A stretch of DNA of 64,000 nt from Orychophragmus violaceus (GCA_030180135.1 CM058236.1:9569357-9633356); one strand, 5' to 3'; positions 11,174-23,742 are shown, counted from the stretch's first letter. Notes: generated from the letters alone by a model not told the origin. Numbers and translations are program-made.

Positions 11174-11809
11174 TGTTGGAATTGTGTCCAGTAATCTCGG
11201 TACTGTCTCTAGAAAGTAAGAGTATGTCAATGATCAGACATAAGTCATATAATACTGGGGGTCATGATGGCTTGCTAGAGTCCGCTCATGATCTATAAGT
11301 CTTGGACTTATTGCCTTTATTATATGATCCCATATGGGTCACACGCCTAAGCTAACGGGAAAATACGAAGGAACGGTTTAGCAGAAGTACGGTAAAAGTG
11401 CTAGGCATTTACTGTACTTAGAGAGAGACTAAAGGGCCTGATTAAATCCAAGGGATTTAATCAGAACTGAGAATTGGGCCCAAAAGCCCATAAGAACTGG
11501 ACAAGGGTTTTATTAAATAAAACTTGCCCTAGCTCTTATTTTTCTTAAGCTTCTGCGCCTCCCTCCTCTCTCTCTGCGCCTCCTCTCTTTTGGTCTAGCA
11601 GCCTCTCTTCCCGAAGTGTGCGTGTTTGAGCCTTTGGAGGAACAACCTCTTGGTGGTTCTGCTGATCTCTGACCCGTACCTCCATTCCGCTGCATAAACA
11701 AGGTAACAGGTGAGATCCTTTATGTTTCTAGCAAGAGAACCTAGATCTGGCATGTTTAGGAGTTTAATCTGAAGAATTGAATCAGGATTAACACTAAACG
11801 AATCCTTCA
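11174..11809 (+). repeat. 3' LTR of copia copy B
   Basis: Pairs with 4587-5222. Followed by CCCTG, the target duplication. Confidence 0.93.
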
Positions 11810-11814
11810 CCCTG

Positions 11815-13540
11815 CACCAAGGGAAACCAAGTTAGCTTTCATTCTCTTTTGTGAGCTTAAGGTCTTACCTTGGTAGTTGGGTGATTTGGTATGGTGTGGT
11901 GCATTAGGTGGTTCGTCTGTGAGTAGGTAAGATTGAATCACTCCTATATTCTGCTATGGTTTATCATTTTCTCCTTTGATGCACTTTTTAGTCATCAATA
12001 TGATTGACATGGCCTAATAGCAACTTCTCTTTTAATGGAACTTCCTTGTGCTTTGCTACTTGCGTTCCTGAATATGATTGACATTTTGGACAAGAAACAA
12101 GTGCATTGTGTATTTTTTTATGACAAGATAAACCTGTTGAATCTAGTTCCTTAGTACTAGTTTTAGCAAAGGTTTCTTCCACTTGTGGTTTTAAACAACC
12201 TGCTTCCTCATGCTCTTGTGTGTTAAGTAAACTCTTGAATATACAGTTGTGGCTTCATGAGAATTAGACTGAGTCAAAGAGAGACTTACATGTATAACAC
12301 GGTGATACGTGTCTGGTGGTTCCTCTTTAATCAGAAAAGAGACATTGACTTCCTTGAGAAGTAGTGTTGTTTTCTCGGCGAAGACTCCTTCACACTTGTT
12401 TTCGCCATTGGTCATTGTCGGTTCATTCTCTTGTTGCTTATTCTCTGTCCCTGGAATATTATCGAAACTTTTGACAAGAGACAAGTGCGTTTTAACAGTC
12501 ATAGGATTTTTAGAAACATAGGAACACGACTCAGTTTGAATTACTTCAACTATTGTCTCATTGATGTGCGGTTTTAGGAAAGAATTCTGATCTACAGGTT
12601 TTGTCGCTAAGAATATTTCTTCTTCAGGTTCTGACTTTAACAAATTTAGTATCATGTGATTAGAAACATTAGAACCAATTTGGAGAAACATACTTACCTG
12701 ATCATAACTCTTGGTGAGTTCTATTTTTGTAAATGTTATGGTATATGATTTCATCATCCGATCGGGTGGCTCTTCTTGGATCAAAGTCAAGTTGGTGACA
12801 ACTTCATCTTCCTCAAGGGCAGGCTGGCACGTTTTGATCTCTGAATATTGTTTCTCCATATCACAAACTAGACCTGCAACAGTTACTTTTAGCAAAGACA
12901 AGTGGATTAATCATGAATCAAAAATTTCAAAGCTAGATTGGACTAAACATTCTCCTAAATTATTTGATGGCGTTTTTTGTTCAGATGATGTTGATTTCAT
13001 GTATGGCCTATCATGACAAGTTACAGAAAAGTGACCTCCCTTATGACATCTGTAACAAATTACCTAAAGAGATGTCGTAGTATTAGAAGACTTATATTTC
13101 ATTTGTGTGCCTTGCCGTTCACACAATGGGTTCAAACTTAAGCTTTGTTGAGTCTTCTTTGTCAAATCTGCAGGTAGGGGCTGTTGTGGCTTCACCAAGC
13201 TGTTTGAGGTCACATTATTTGTTGCAGATCCCATGGTTGGACTGGGGATGCAAAGCTTTTGGGGTTCTGTGTAATTACCTCCCTTTCGTTCTAAATGTTT
13301 AGACTGGTCTATGTATATACTAATTGTTATTTGTTTCTTCAAGGGTTCGATTCGATGGAATGAAAGACTTAATGGTAATTTTAAGCTCTTCAAACATGGC
13401 CATCACTGCAAATAATCATCAAATTCGGATCTCGGTGAACCACAGAGATCTACCTATTTTTTGGTTAATCACTTTGGTAAGTTTAGGTGTTAGTGTCTCT
13501 CTATACTTACACTTGTCTATTTCCTTGCAGTGAAGCCATA
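11815..13540 (-). pseudogene. Decayed gypsy-like Gag region
   Basis: Read on the minus strand, a CCHC knuckle appears at about 13062-13015 (CYRCHKGGHFSVTC), in a different frame from the open piece 13393-13064 just upstream. Downstream are 12901-12191 (236 aa, with two EEPPD repeats and alternating threonine/glutamate-rich segments) and 12182-11988. These look like Gag and the Gag-to-pol linker of a Brassicaceae gypsy element. The order fits with the piece at 4483-4205 as the continuation before copia B inserted. No protease, RT or integrase is visible between them, so the parent was deleted or non-autonomous. The knuckle is solid; the linker assignment is inference. Confidence 0.6.
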
Positions 13541-13840
13541 ATTTTCATCACACATATACACTCTTGGTATTGTGTGTATATATTTATTTTTTTCATTTGT
13601 CTTTTGTTAAAGAATTCCTGTAGATTTGACTGAATTCTTAATTTGATGTTCAATCGGTTTTACTGGATCAGGGATCGAGTCTAAGGATGGTCAAATAAGT
13701 TCATTGGGCTCTACTACGGCGGAAACATTTTCAGAACCTAATAGAAGTCTACTACAACGGTATGTTTTCTGATCTCCCTTATTGGCGGTTTAGAGGGAAT
13801 AGCTGATTTCTCACTGGCAGTTGAATATGAGCAGATATAC
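13541..13840 (+). other. Unassigned sequence with exon-like stretch
   Basis: Host-like flank of the gypsy insertion. A run at about 13673-13759 is open and codon-like (IESKDGQISSLGSTTAETFS), preceded by a TGGATCAG acceptor-like and followed by a GGTATG donor-like sequence. A second open run (SLAVEYEQIYEFVRGQ) crosses the insertion point and continues at 26538. No family recognised. May be a relic of a captured or host gene, or chance. Confidence 0.3.
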
Positions 13841-14944
13841 TGATAGGTGTCTAGTTTTACCCTATACTAACTGCAAGTGCACAGTAATGTAGTTGTAGTA
13901 CTTAGGGTATCGAATCCACAGGGACTCCGGTCAACGATAGATTAAGAACAGAAAAGATTAAACTAGGAGAAAATAAATATGATGAGAAAGCAGTAAATCA
14001 GACAGAAGAAAGTAAACAAAGCTAGTTGTGAGCAAGGAAGCGAAGCGTTAAGTCTAGGGAGTTCTTAGGAAATCAGGAACACAGGAAATCAATCAAGCGG
14101 GATCTAATTAAGGACTGTTCTAGAACTCAAACACAGATATAGAATTAACCAACTGTCGTTGCGAGAATTCTCTAAGTCTAAGTGCAGCAATCCAAATTCC
14201 TTTGCAATTACTAACAGATTAAACTAGCTTTAAGATCGAGTTCAATATGTTCACAATTCAATTAAACCAAATTCCTTTGCGAGTAATTCAATTGCTCATG
14301 TAGGTTCTTTCTAGCTAATTAACCAACTGTCGTTGCATCAATCAATCTAACATCAATAATCTAAGTGGCAAATTCAGATTAAGCATTAAGAACAATCCTA
14401 GACGAAGAACTAGAAAATATGAATCCCTAACAGATTGATTAGCCTATAATTCCATGAAATCCCTAATGAGAATCCCTAAACTTAACAGATAATCTACTCA
14501 GACATAATCGTCGAGACAGAAAACATCATGAATAGAAAACCAAATATTATAAAATCAAATAAAGAACTGGGTTCGAAATCCTCTCTCTTTCGAGATCAGG
14601 ATCAGCCCATAACTCTCTCTGAAAATAAAATAAGACTTAAGAAAAGCGTCAGTAAAGCGTAGCCTAAACAATGGCTTAAAAACCCTAATATAATGGTCTA
14701 AAGTCGGCTGGGGCTTCTTTGTAATTATGAAGAACTTCTGGGCAAAGTTGCAATATCCAATTCTTCTCATTAAAAGCCGAGTATTGTCTGTGTCGAGCTT
14801 GTGTCGATCGTTGCACCCTCTGTGTCGATCGACACAGGTCTGTGAATTTGACAGTGAAGTCTTCCTCTCGGGTCAATACTCCAAATAGCTCCAGAATGCA
14901 CCATAATGTCCAATTCCGCTCCAAACATACCTAGACCCGTAAAC
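13841..14944 (-). repeat. 3' LTR of the gypsy, larger segment
   Basis: Homologous to 25341-26445; interrupted at TAAAC by copia C and resumed at 22296-22382. It includes a palindrome pair TGTCGATCGTTGC at 14802 and TGTCGATCGACAC at 14823. The open frames at 14555-14924 are LTR sequence, not genes. Confidence 0.92.
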
Positions 14945-15581
14945 TGTTGGAATTGTGTCCAGTAATCTCGGTACTGTCTCTAGAAAGTAAGAGTATGTCA
15001 ATGATCAGACATAAGTCATATAATGCTGGGGGTCATGATGGCTTGCTAGAGTCCGCTCATGATCTATAAGTCTTGGACTTATTGCCTTTATTATATGATC
15101 CCATATGGGTCACACGCCTAAGCTAACGGGAAAATACGAAGGAACGGTTTAGCAGAGGTACGGTAAAAGTGCTAGGCATTTACGGTACTAGGAGAGACTA
15201 AAGGGCCTGATTAAATCCAAGGGATTTAATCAGAACTGAGAATTGGGCCCAAAAGCCCATGAGAACTAAAGGGAGTTTTAATGAATAAAACTTGACCTAA
15301 AGCTCTCTAATTCTCAGCCACTTTTGCGCCAGCCTCCTCTCTCTCTGCGCCTCTCTCCTTGCTGGTCTAGCAGCCAAATTCCCGGTGTGCGTGTGTGAGC
15401 CTTTGGAGGATCCATCCCTTGGTGGTTCTGCTGATCTCTGACCTGTTCAATTCCTTCCGCTGCAACAAACAGGTAAAAGGTGAGATCATCTAATGTTTCT
15501 ATTCAAGAGAACCTAGATCTGTATGTTTAGGTTGATATGAATCTGTGAATTACATCAGGATCAACTAAACGAATCCCAACA
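14945..15581 (+). repeat. 5' LTR of copia copy C
   Basis: Begins TGTTGGAATTGTG and ends CCCAACA, followed by G and the iMet primer site TGGTATCAGAGC at 15583-15594. No difference seen from the 3' LTR. Confidence 0.94.
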
Positions 15582-15594
15582 GTGGTATCAGAGC

Positions 15595-17229
15595 CATTGG
15601 TTCTTAGGATTTCTTGTTTTAGATTCATGTTTAGGATGTTTAATCTGTTTAGAAGTGTTTTGAATCCATTACTGATAAGAAAAACACTTAAGAATCAGAA
15701 TTGAAATCTAAACACATTAATCGGATCACAAACAAGCTATATGACTTGTTGTTGTGATCGGCTGACGAGTTTGATGCATGGATCGATCCATGATCGATCG
15801 CATGATCGACCGAGAGCCAGCGTGAGAGTGGCGGCCGGACGGAATGATCGAGCGGATCGGATCATGCGATCGCGATCGCTTCCCGTTCGACCCGGCGTCC
15901 CGATCGTCTCCTGCTTGGCGTGGAACGATCGCGGCTCTCCCGCATGACCCGAGCCGTCCCGGCTGTCGCGTCCCGACCGTAGCTGCATCGCCTCGATCTC
16001 GGATCGGTTGGCTCGCGGCTGAGCGGCTGGACGATAGCTTCTTGGGAAGGAAGCTAGGTCACGACCAACTCGGTTTGGTTCGTGACCAAATCGGTTCGGT
16101 TCAAGGTTTGGTTCAAAACTTAATTAAAATTATTCATTCTGGTTTAATAAACAGATTTTAATAATTTTATTAAATCTGGTTAAACCGGGATAAGAAATCC
16201 AATGTCGAAAGAAATATTGGATTTGGTGCCTAAACCAGGAATTTCTAATTTGATTTGGTTGGACCAAATAAATTGAGAAATTCCGGTTTAGTAAATAACC
16301 GGTTGACAATTGTGGTCATCGTAGTAATTAAAACTTGGTTAGACCAGTTTTAATGAACCAGACCGGTTATGTCAATTAATTGGACAATTGGGTCATGTCT
16401 TGGACATGGACCAATTCTTGGGCCTCGGGCCAAGAAGTTAAAACAATTGGGCCAGTTAATTGAGTCTTTCTTCAGAATAATTTAAAATCTATTTTATAAA
16501 ATTATAAAGTCGTTTTTAAATTAAAGTTTCCGAAATTTTGAAATTAGAAAGTTTCTTAAAATAGAATTTTCTGAATTTGCGGGTTTTGGATTTTAAAGAA
16601 ATTTCTAAAGTTAGAAAGTTTCCGGTTTTAGAAAGTTTCCAATTTTAGAAAGTTTCCAAAAATAGTAGGTTTCCATAAATAGAAAGTTTCCCGAAATAGT
16701 AATCTTCTATTTTGGGAATGATTTTAATAAACCTACGAACCTCATGTAATATCAAGCGTTGGATGTCTTGTCCATTCTATGTCAGCTGTCAAAGCCCATT
16801 CAATTGTATTCATGGCCTTACAGTGTGAGGATGTCTGCTTTTGCGTGGGTAAGACGGTTTGTGATTCATAAATGTCATTGGGAGTCCCAGACATTAATGA
16901 TTACATGACTGTATAGTCTGGTTTTCTTGACTAGGCCATCGGGAGTCCCGGGCCTTGAGACATCAGAGTGGATTGGGCCTCGGGCCCAGATTCACAACCA
17001 AGAGTTATATCACGGATATAATTAGCCGATACAGGGCTTACCGATATAAGCTAAGGTTGGGTGACGGCCAGTGGCCCACTTTAATCTTAGTTATATGTGG
17101 ATCTTGGAATCATTATATTCTATTGAGGGTAACTTATGTTATTGAATATAATGCGTGATTAATCATATTAATACGAGATTAATCATATTGAACATATTAA
17201 CTAAAATCCTTTTATCTTAAATTTCAGTT
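15595..17229 (+). other. Copia copy C leader
   Basis: GATCG/CGATCG-rich and GC-rich at about 15755-16060, then AT-rich with degenerate TTAGAAAGTTTCC units at about 16540-16720. Same plan as copy B. Frames on both strands through the GC-rich block have no recognisable product. Confidence 0.72.
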
Positions 17230-18249
17230 ATGACTAGCACAAACAATCAAAACACTTTCTCGATCCGGTCTATCCTTGGGATGGACAAGCTGAACGGATC
17301 AAATTTCTTGACTTGGTCGCGGAACCTGAGGCTAGTCCTCAGACAGGAGAGAAAGGACTATGTTCTTGAGAGAGCTCTCCCCGTGAGGATCGGGTCCAAT
17401 GCTTCTCATGCAGTATATGATGCTTGGAATAAGCATTATAATGATGCGGTAGATGTGCATGGTCTGATATTGGCTACCATGGACTCAGACTTGCGGAAGC
17501 AATATGAGAACATGGAGTCGCCAATAGAGATGATCAGCAGCCTGAAATTGAAATTTCAGGAGCAGATAAGAGTGGAGAGATACCATTTGGTTAAATCTCT
17601 CACTAGCTGCAAGCTGCCAAATGATCATCCAGTAAGTCCTCATGTCAGTAAAATGATGGGTTACATTGATAACCTGAGGAAACTGGATTATCCAGTTAGC
17701 CAAGAGATGGCAACTGAAATCATTCTGCAGTCACTGCCGTCAAGCTATGATAAGTTCAGAAAGAACTATATCAAGAAAGGCTTAACGAAGACGCTGACTG
17801 AACTGCATGATATGCTCAAGACAGTTGAGCCAAACGTGAAGAGTACCCTGTACAATCTCATGAATGAGAAGGGTAGGTTTACTAAACCTAATGCTGACAA
17901 GGGTGAAGACAAAGTTGTCCAGATTTTGAATCATGGCAAGCGTGTGTCTTCTGAGCCCGAGTCAGATACCTCTTACATTGGTAAGTGCTGCTACTGTAAG
18001 GAGACAGGGCATTGGAAGAGAGATTGCATTAAATTCATGGAAGATGATGAGGAGTTAAAGTCGATGTATGCGACTACTTCCTCAGGTATTCATGTTATTA
18101 CTTCAAGTTCTACCTTAAAGGTATTGGATACTGGTTGTGGCACTGATATTTGTGATAATATGCAGAGCTTAAGCAACAGTAGAATATTGAAGGAAGGGCA
18201 AGTGAAACTACATGTCTGGAAGGAGCTTGGGATGCTGCCTCAGTCGTAG
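17230..18249 (+). CDS. gag: Copia Gag with read-in protease stub, copy C (339 aa)
   Basis: Gag with UBN2-type domain and CCHC knuckle near residues 253-266, nearly identical to the other copies. The junction codon before the protease is AAG, so the frame reads on through VLDTGCGTDIC and ends after the shared protease frameshift. Distinct substitutions in this copy include G17 in place of E17 and H76 in place of R76. Gag looks functional in length and motifs; the protease part does not. Confidence 0.88.
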   Translation: MTSTNNQNTFSIRSILGMDKLNGSNFLTWSRNLRLVLRQERKDYVLERALPVRIGSNASHAVYDAWNKHYNDAVDVHGLILATMDSDLRKQYENMESPIEMISSLKLKFQEQIRVERYHLVKSLTSCKLPNDHPVSPHVSKMMGYIDNLRKLDYPVSQEMATEIILQSLPSSYDKFRKNYIKKGLTKTLTELHDMLKTVEPNVKSTLYNLMNEKGRFTKPNADKGEDKVVQILNHGKRVSSEPESDTSYIGKCCYCKETGHWKRDCIKFMEDDEELKSMYATTSSGIHVITSSSTLKVLDTGCGTDICDNMQSLSNSRILKEGQVKLHVWKELGMLPQS

Positions 18250-20830
18250 GGTTTTTCACTTATAGATCCCTTTGAGGCTTGGTTTTGTATTAAGTAATTG
18301 CTACAATGTACCTGCTTTAAGCAGAGTTGTCTTTCATTTTCTTGTAAGAATTTGAATGTTTTTCATTTTGATAAAAGACAAGTTTTGTTCTTTTGATCTT
18401 AATGAAATATTAATTGTAGCACCCTATTCATGGAATGGGTTTTATATCTTAAACCAAAGAGTGCCTAAATGTAACATAAATACCAAATTGGTTTAAATCT
18501 GATGAATTAAACCTGATTTTTCTTGGCATAAAGTCTTGGTCACATAGAGTAAGTCGGATTCAGAAATCCCATAGTCTTGGACGTATGGGCTCATTTGATA
18601 AAATATCTTATGAGACTTGAATTCTGTTTACTAGACCAAAAGGTAAAGGGCCTATCTTAGCCGAGCTAGAGAAAAGCCCAAAGGCTTATTGGACCTGGAG
18701 CATACTGATGTATGTGGCCCAATGAGCAGTAATGCCAGAGAAAATTTCCTGTACTTCATTGTCTCTACTGATCACTTCAGTGAGTGTGACTGTGTTCATT
18801 TGATGAGACACAAGTCGGAATTCTTTGACATGGTCAAAAGAGTTCCAGAATGAAGTATAGGATCTGAATGACAAAAGTATTAAGACTCTGGATTAAATCA
18901 CGAGTGAGAATACTTAAGTCATTGATTGTGTGATCATCTTAATGAGTGTGAAATCGTTTCACAGCTCATTTCTCCTGAAAACCTGAAGGTGTTTCTGTGA
19001 GAAAGAATCAGATCTTATTAGAAATGATTAAAGATGAGTCACACGAATCTTCCATGATATTATTTAAGAATAGCGCTCTAAAATATCTAAGTTTACGCTG
19101 GAATAGTTCCACAAATATCAGTTGAAAGACACCACGTTAATGTGGATTGAAATCAATCCAAATTTGTCTTTACTGAGTATTTGTAGTTGTGCTACTTCGC
19201 TGGTTGTCCTAGAGAAACTAAGACTTGTTATATTTACGTCCAATCTGTTTTCTAAGAAGGGAAGTTATTTTCCAAGAAGAACAGTGGGAGTAAAAGCGTA
19301 ACTCGAAGTTTTCTTAGGGAAACCAAGGCTCGGTACTTTTACGACCATTCTGTTTTCTAAGAAGGAAATTACCTTCCAAGAAGAACAGTGGGAGTAAAAA
19401 GTATTTTACGACCATTCTGTTTTCTAAGAAGGGAAGTTACTTTCCAAAGAAGAACATTGGGAGTAAAAGTACAACTCGAAGGAATTCGAGAAATACAGGA
19501 GGCTGCTTAACCTATTAAGGGAGAGCAGCGGAAGGATTTACAGATTTCTGTAGAATCTACACCTGTGGAGCCTGAAGTTCGCAGATATGAATCAGTTACT
19601 AATCCGAGAGTGATTTCTCGTCATTAGTTGAACCTGATAATCATTGAAAGTTCGCATGATCTGATGATCATGGAAAGCGATGAATCTGCGAAATTCAAAG
19701 AAGCGAAAGTGAGCCCGGACTCCGAAAAATTACATTTATGTAAGTTAGCTTCATCGATCCATTCATGGATGGAAGCAAACATATCGGAGTTTGAATCTTC
19801 GTTCTGTTGAAGTAGTCAAGGTTTTGACTTGAACAGGAACGAAGCAGAACTGTGTGTTTACTAATAGATTAGTGGGAGCGATATTGCATTTCTCAAAGTG
19901 TATGTCGATAACATACTGATTCTCGGATATAACGTCCCAACGCTGTAGTCGGTAAAGGACTAGCTTGGGAGTTGGTTTAATGATTGACATGGGTAAAGCC
20001 ACGTAGTTCTTGGATTTTGGATCTAAAGATAGAGATCCAAAAGAGCAGGTAGGACAAAGTCAGGATTCTTAAATTGACAAAGTCCTACACGTTTTGAGCA
20101 ATCCAAGAAGGGTTTTATGCCAATGTCACATGGCATTAAGTTAAGCAAGATACAGTATCCTACGATAACTGCTGAGCTTAAATGCATGGATGAGATTCCA
20201 TATGCGTCGGCAATTGGATCTATCATGTATGCCATGAAACGTACTTGTTTGATGTTGCTTTAATGTTAAGCAAGACAAGTAAAGACCAGTCAAATCCAGC
20301 AAAGAATCACTGGATTGCCGTAAAGAATATCCTAAAGTATTTTAGGAATACTAAGGATAAATTCTAGAGTTACGGAGAAAGTGAGGTGCTACGAGTCGGT
20401 AGAGTTTGAAAGGCAAGTTTCCAATAGACAAAGATGATTTCCGATCACAGTCCGGTTATATCTTATGTCTATCTGGCGGTGCAAGGCACTGTTGCTGACT
20501 CAATGACTTAAGCTGAACATTTCGCAGCTTGGGAAGTGGCGAAAGAGGTTGTTTGGAAAGAAGAGTTCGTCACTGAACTTGATGTGATTCCCAGCATAGA
20601 TGAGACTAGCTGCACATCAGAGGTCCAAACACCTTGAGAATAGGTATAACCTATTCCGTAAGATAAATGACAGAGATGTTAAGTAGATCAGCAAGTTTCA
20701 ACAAATGAGAACGTTGCTAATCTATTAACAAAGCCACTCCTTAGACCTAAGCACGAGTCGCGGACTGTTGCTGTAGGATAAGTGAAATTAAGATGTAGTC
20801 TTAATTTCAGTGGGAGTTATTAAAGGGCTT
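18250..20830 (+). pseudogene. Copia pol remnants, copy C
   Basis: Same decayed series as in copy B: protease tail, integrase with TAG at 18858-18860, a TAA where the others mostly have TAG shortly after, RT reduced to its end with YVDN at 19901-19912, then MPMSHG...LSKIQYP-like and RNase H pieces. Copy C additionally has a local triplication at about 19189-19480. Confidence 0.88.
19189..19480 (+). repeat. Imperfect triplication inside copy C pol
   Basis: The block TCTGTTTTCTAAGAAGG ... AGAACAGTGGGAGTAAAAG appears three times in direct order (near 19245, 19350 and 19407). Copies B, F and E each have it once. The units differ from each other by a few bases. Confidence 0.85.
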
Positions 20831-21643
20831 TATTTAGTTATTGGATATGTTCTTGAAATAACATTTAAGATGTTTAATGAAATTATTATTTCAAGATTAT
20901 TTTAACTGTGATGAAATAATCGTTCCAAAAATGATATGAACCATTTTATAGGTCATCGAAGTAAATGACTTGATCTTGAGTCATCGAAGTCATTTAGCTT
21001 GATCATGAGACCCTATATTTGATAGATGTTTTATATCACCCTGTCCCTAGTCGAAGGTTGTTGAAATTGGAACACCAACAACCGTGTGAGACTGGATTGG
21101 TACGTGACTTATGACAAAGTCTCAGTGTGTCATAGATGCGCGGCATCAAAGTCAGTACATAGGTGTATGTTGGGAACATACGACCGGACAAGACCCGCAT
21201 ATAAGAACTCTTCAGGATATTTATATCTGTGTCATAAGAGATTCTTACTACGACTATAGAGTATAGTCCTTAGACCTGAGTTCACATGCATGTGACTGCA
21301 CATGGACTGATGTACTTTGATCATTGTCTAACGCTATCGTTCTGTGATAGCTATAAGGACCTTGTTTGGGTACATCATGAAATGAGTAGTTTACAGTGAT
21401 GGAACAAGATGGGATTTGTCCCTCCAATATAAATGGAGTGAATATCTCTAGGCCAATCGGAGATTTGAATACTGGAAAACGCATGGCCATGCTCAAACGG
21501 ACTTTCCCGAGTCGTTTGGATTGTCAGTATCAAATCAGAGTCCGATGAACAAGATTAGCCTTTATAAGGATGACACCAATCTTGCCTTATGACTAATCGA
21601 GATATTGAGACAAAAGGATTATGAATACAGAGATTCCAGTACA
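20831..21643 (+). other. Copia copy C 3' non-coding region
   Basis: Counterpart of 10326-11163, with the same 17-base hairpin at 21252-21268. No gene. Confidence 0.6.
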
Positions 21644-21653
21644 AGTGGGAGAT
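21644..21653 (+). promoter_or_regulatory. Polypurine tract, copy C
   Basis: AGTGGGAGAT directly before the 3' LTR. Confidence 0.88.
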
Positions 21654-22290
21654 TGTTGGAATTGTGTCCAGTAATCTCGGTACTGTCTCTAGAAAGTAAG
21701 AGTATGTCAATGATCAGACATAAGTCATATAATGCTGGGGGTCATGATGGCTTGCTAGAGTCCGCTCATGATCTATAAGTCTTGGACTTATTGCCTTTAT
21801 TATATGATCCCATATGGGTCACACGCCTAAGCTAACGGGAAAATACGAAGGAACGGTTTAGCAGAGGTACGGTAAAAGTGCTAGGCATTTACGGTACTAG
21901 GAGAGACTAAAGGGCCTGATTAAATCCAAGGGATTTAATCAGAACTGAGAATTGGGCCCAAAAGCCCATGAGAACTAAAGGGAGTTTTAATGAATAAAAC
22001 TTGACCTAAAGCTCTCTAATTCTCAGCCACTTTTGCGCCAGCCTCCTCTCTCTCTGCGCCTCTCTCCTTGCTGGTCTAGCAGCCAAATTCCCGGTGTGCG
22101 TGTGTGAGCCTTTGGAGGATCCATCCCTTGGTGGTTCTGCTGATCTCTGACCTGTTCAATTCCTTCCGCTGCAACAAACAGGTAAAAGGTGAGATCATCT
22201 AATGTTTCTATTCAAGAGAACCTAGATCTGTATGTTTAGGTTGATATGAATCTGTGAATTACATCAGGATCAACTAAACGAATCCCAACA
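21654..22290 (+). repeat. 3' LTR of copia copy C
   Basis: Pairs with 14945-15581; followed by the target duplication TAAAC. Confidence 0.94.
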
Positions 22291-22295
22291 TAAAC

Positions 22296-22382
22296 ATACT
22301 AAAAAGACTCCAAAACATAACATAAGACTCGATAAATAAGATATATACCATGGTTAAAATCCCTAAAATCCATGGTATATCA
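22296..22382 (-). repeat. 3' LTR of the gypsy, remainder
   Basis: The last 87 bp of the LTR broken by copia C, ending GGTATATCA. It matches 26446-26532. Confidence 0.92.
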
Positions 22383-22397
22383 ACTCCCCCACACTTA
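22383..22397 (-). promoter_or_regulatory. Polypurine tract of the gypsy
   Basis: On the minus strand TAAGTGTGGGGGAGT abuts the 3' LTR. Two further copies of the same CCCCCACACTTA core occur inside the element (about 22557 and 23318), possible secondary primers. Confidence 0.82.
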
Positions 22398-23680
22398 GCC
22401 TTTGCTTGTCCTCAAGCAAAACAAAGAACTAAAATGTAGTCAAGGGGTTTGATAACTTTCAGAAACTCTTTTCATCCTAGAAGCAACAACACTCAGATTC
22501 CCCTTAGTAATCCACTGAAAGAATCACCTGCAAGATATCAAGACCAACATATACTTCCCCCACACTTAGCAACTGTCCTAAGTAAACTCCACAATCACAT
22601 TCACGCATTCAAATTCTCCCTACTGACTTCTGCAAGTATTTAAGTGCGGTCTCACCTAAGGAGTATCGATTAAAGGGCACATGGACTCTTACTTTGCCAG
22701 CTCTAGACCACCATACTATCTTTCTCTGGTCCCTTTCTTCTCTTTTCCCTTCCTTAGCATTCTGATTTTTCCCCATTGTGTATCATTTTATTTTTTTTAT
22801 CAGTGCTCTTCCCGTTAAGGGGTGTACTTTGGACACATTCCATGGATCGCACAGGAGGTAATAGTGTTTGCTACTACTCCCGTGACCACTTCGGAGTTAC
22901 TAACTCATCCTTAGTTTATTATATATATATATATTTTTTTTTACTTTATGGAAGGGGAGAAGGGAGCCAAATAGGACAGGTTTACAGGCTGTGTCAGAAC
23001 TAACAAAGGAATCCGACACAAGGTATACCAAGCCCTTAGGTGAGAAAATTAAGTCAGTATTAAGGTGAAGTCAGTAAAAGGATCCTCTGATACCTGAAGC
23101 GATGTGGGTGTTCTCAGTAAGTTGATCTGTGATGGGGTTTTCTAATAGTCATAGATTGATCTGCAACTTCATCCCAATGGTCACTTAAGTTCCTGCAAGT
23201 GCTGTTAATCTTCTCAAAAAATCATCGTTTCATACTTAAACTTTTTTGACTCAATAAAACAAATTTTGAAAAACGGACTGACTCTAAGAAAACAAAAGCG
23301 TGCGTCAGTAGCTCCTCCCCCACACTTAAAACACATTGTTCCCAGTAGTGTCAAGCTTAGGGTCGGCGAGAAAATAAATCAAATTGAAATAATCCGAAAA
23401 GTTGCAGAACACTTACCTGTCGTTGCCCTGTGTCGATCGATGCCACAATGTGTGTCGATCGATGCAAGGCGAATATGCTCGCGGTTATGTGAATAACCGA
23501 TGTCGAAACCGCAATTGATTCGGTAAACCGTAAATCGTGACTGCATCGACCGATGCACTAGGTGTGTCGTTCGATGCAATGCGATTTTGCATGTTTCTCA
23601 AGCCTTTGAACACACAAAAACAGAAAAATTAAAAACACCAAATCAAATTGAAAAACGAAAACTAAAACGAACCTAACAGT
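22398..23680 (-). other. Gypsy 3' untranslated region
   Basis: No coding signal. It contains a TA microsatellite with T-run near 22919-22941 and two pairs of TGTCGATCGATGC-type palindromes (starts 23431/23453 and 23543/23565). Small frames here lack any family resemblance. Confidence 0.6.
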
Positions 23681-23708
23681 GGGTTGCCTCCCACTCAGCG
23701 CTTGTTTT
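23681..23708 (-). other. Conserved end-of-pol motif of Athila/Tat elements
   Basis: On the minus strand the sequence gives AACAAGCGCTGAGTGGGAGG followed by CAACCC, the conserved piece normally found where gypsy Athila/Tat pol ends. Its presence without RT or integrase upstream indicates a large internal deletion in the ancestry. Confidence 0.6.
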
Positions 23709-23742
23709 GAGTCATTAGCTTGACTATGGGAAGATATCAGAT

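Larger units (their letters stand above)
4587..11809 (+). mobile_element. Copia copy B, complete, non-autonomous (7223 bp)
   Basis: Two 636-bp LTRs (4587-5222, 11174-11809), iMet primer site, leader, gag-pro ORF, decayed pol, polypurine tract, and a perfect 5-bp target duplication CCCTG on both sides. By eye the LTRs differ at about four positions, so insertion was recent. Pol is not functional: the integrase has in-frame stops, most of the RT is missing and RNase H is broken. Its movement must have depended on enzymes from another copy. Confidence 0.95.
14945..22290 (+). mobile_element. Copia copy C, complete, non-autonomous (7346 bp)
   Basis: LTRs 14945-15581 and 21654-22290, both 637 bp and identical by eye, flanked by TAAAC (14940-14944 and 22291-22295). 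The intact gypsy LTR at about 26445 shows the empty site (CTGTAAACATAC). This is the youngest insertion that can be dated here. Internal plan as in copy B. The RT box is mutated to YVDN (19901-19912), and the integrase carries the family-wide TAG at 18858-18860. Confidence 0.95.

Noticed and set aside
14555..14924. Small genes shared at 14555-14924 and 26186-26501
   Set aside because: They recur because both positions are LTRs of one gypsy element.
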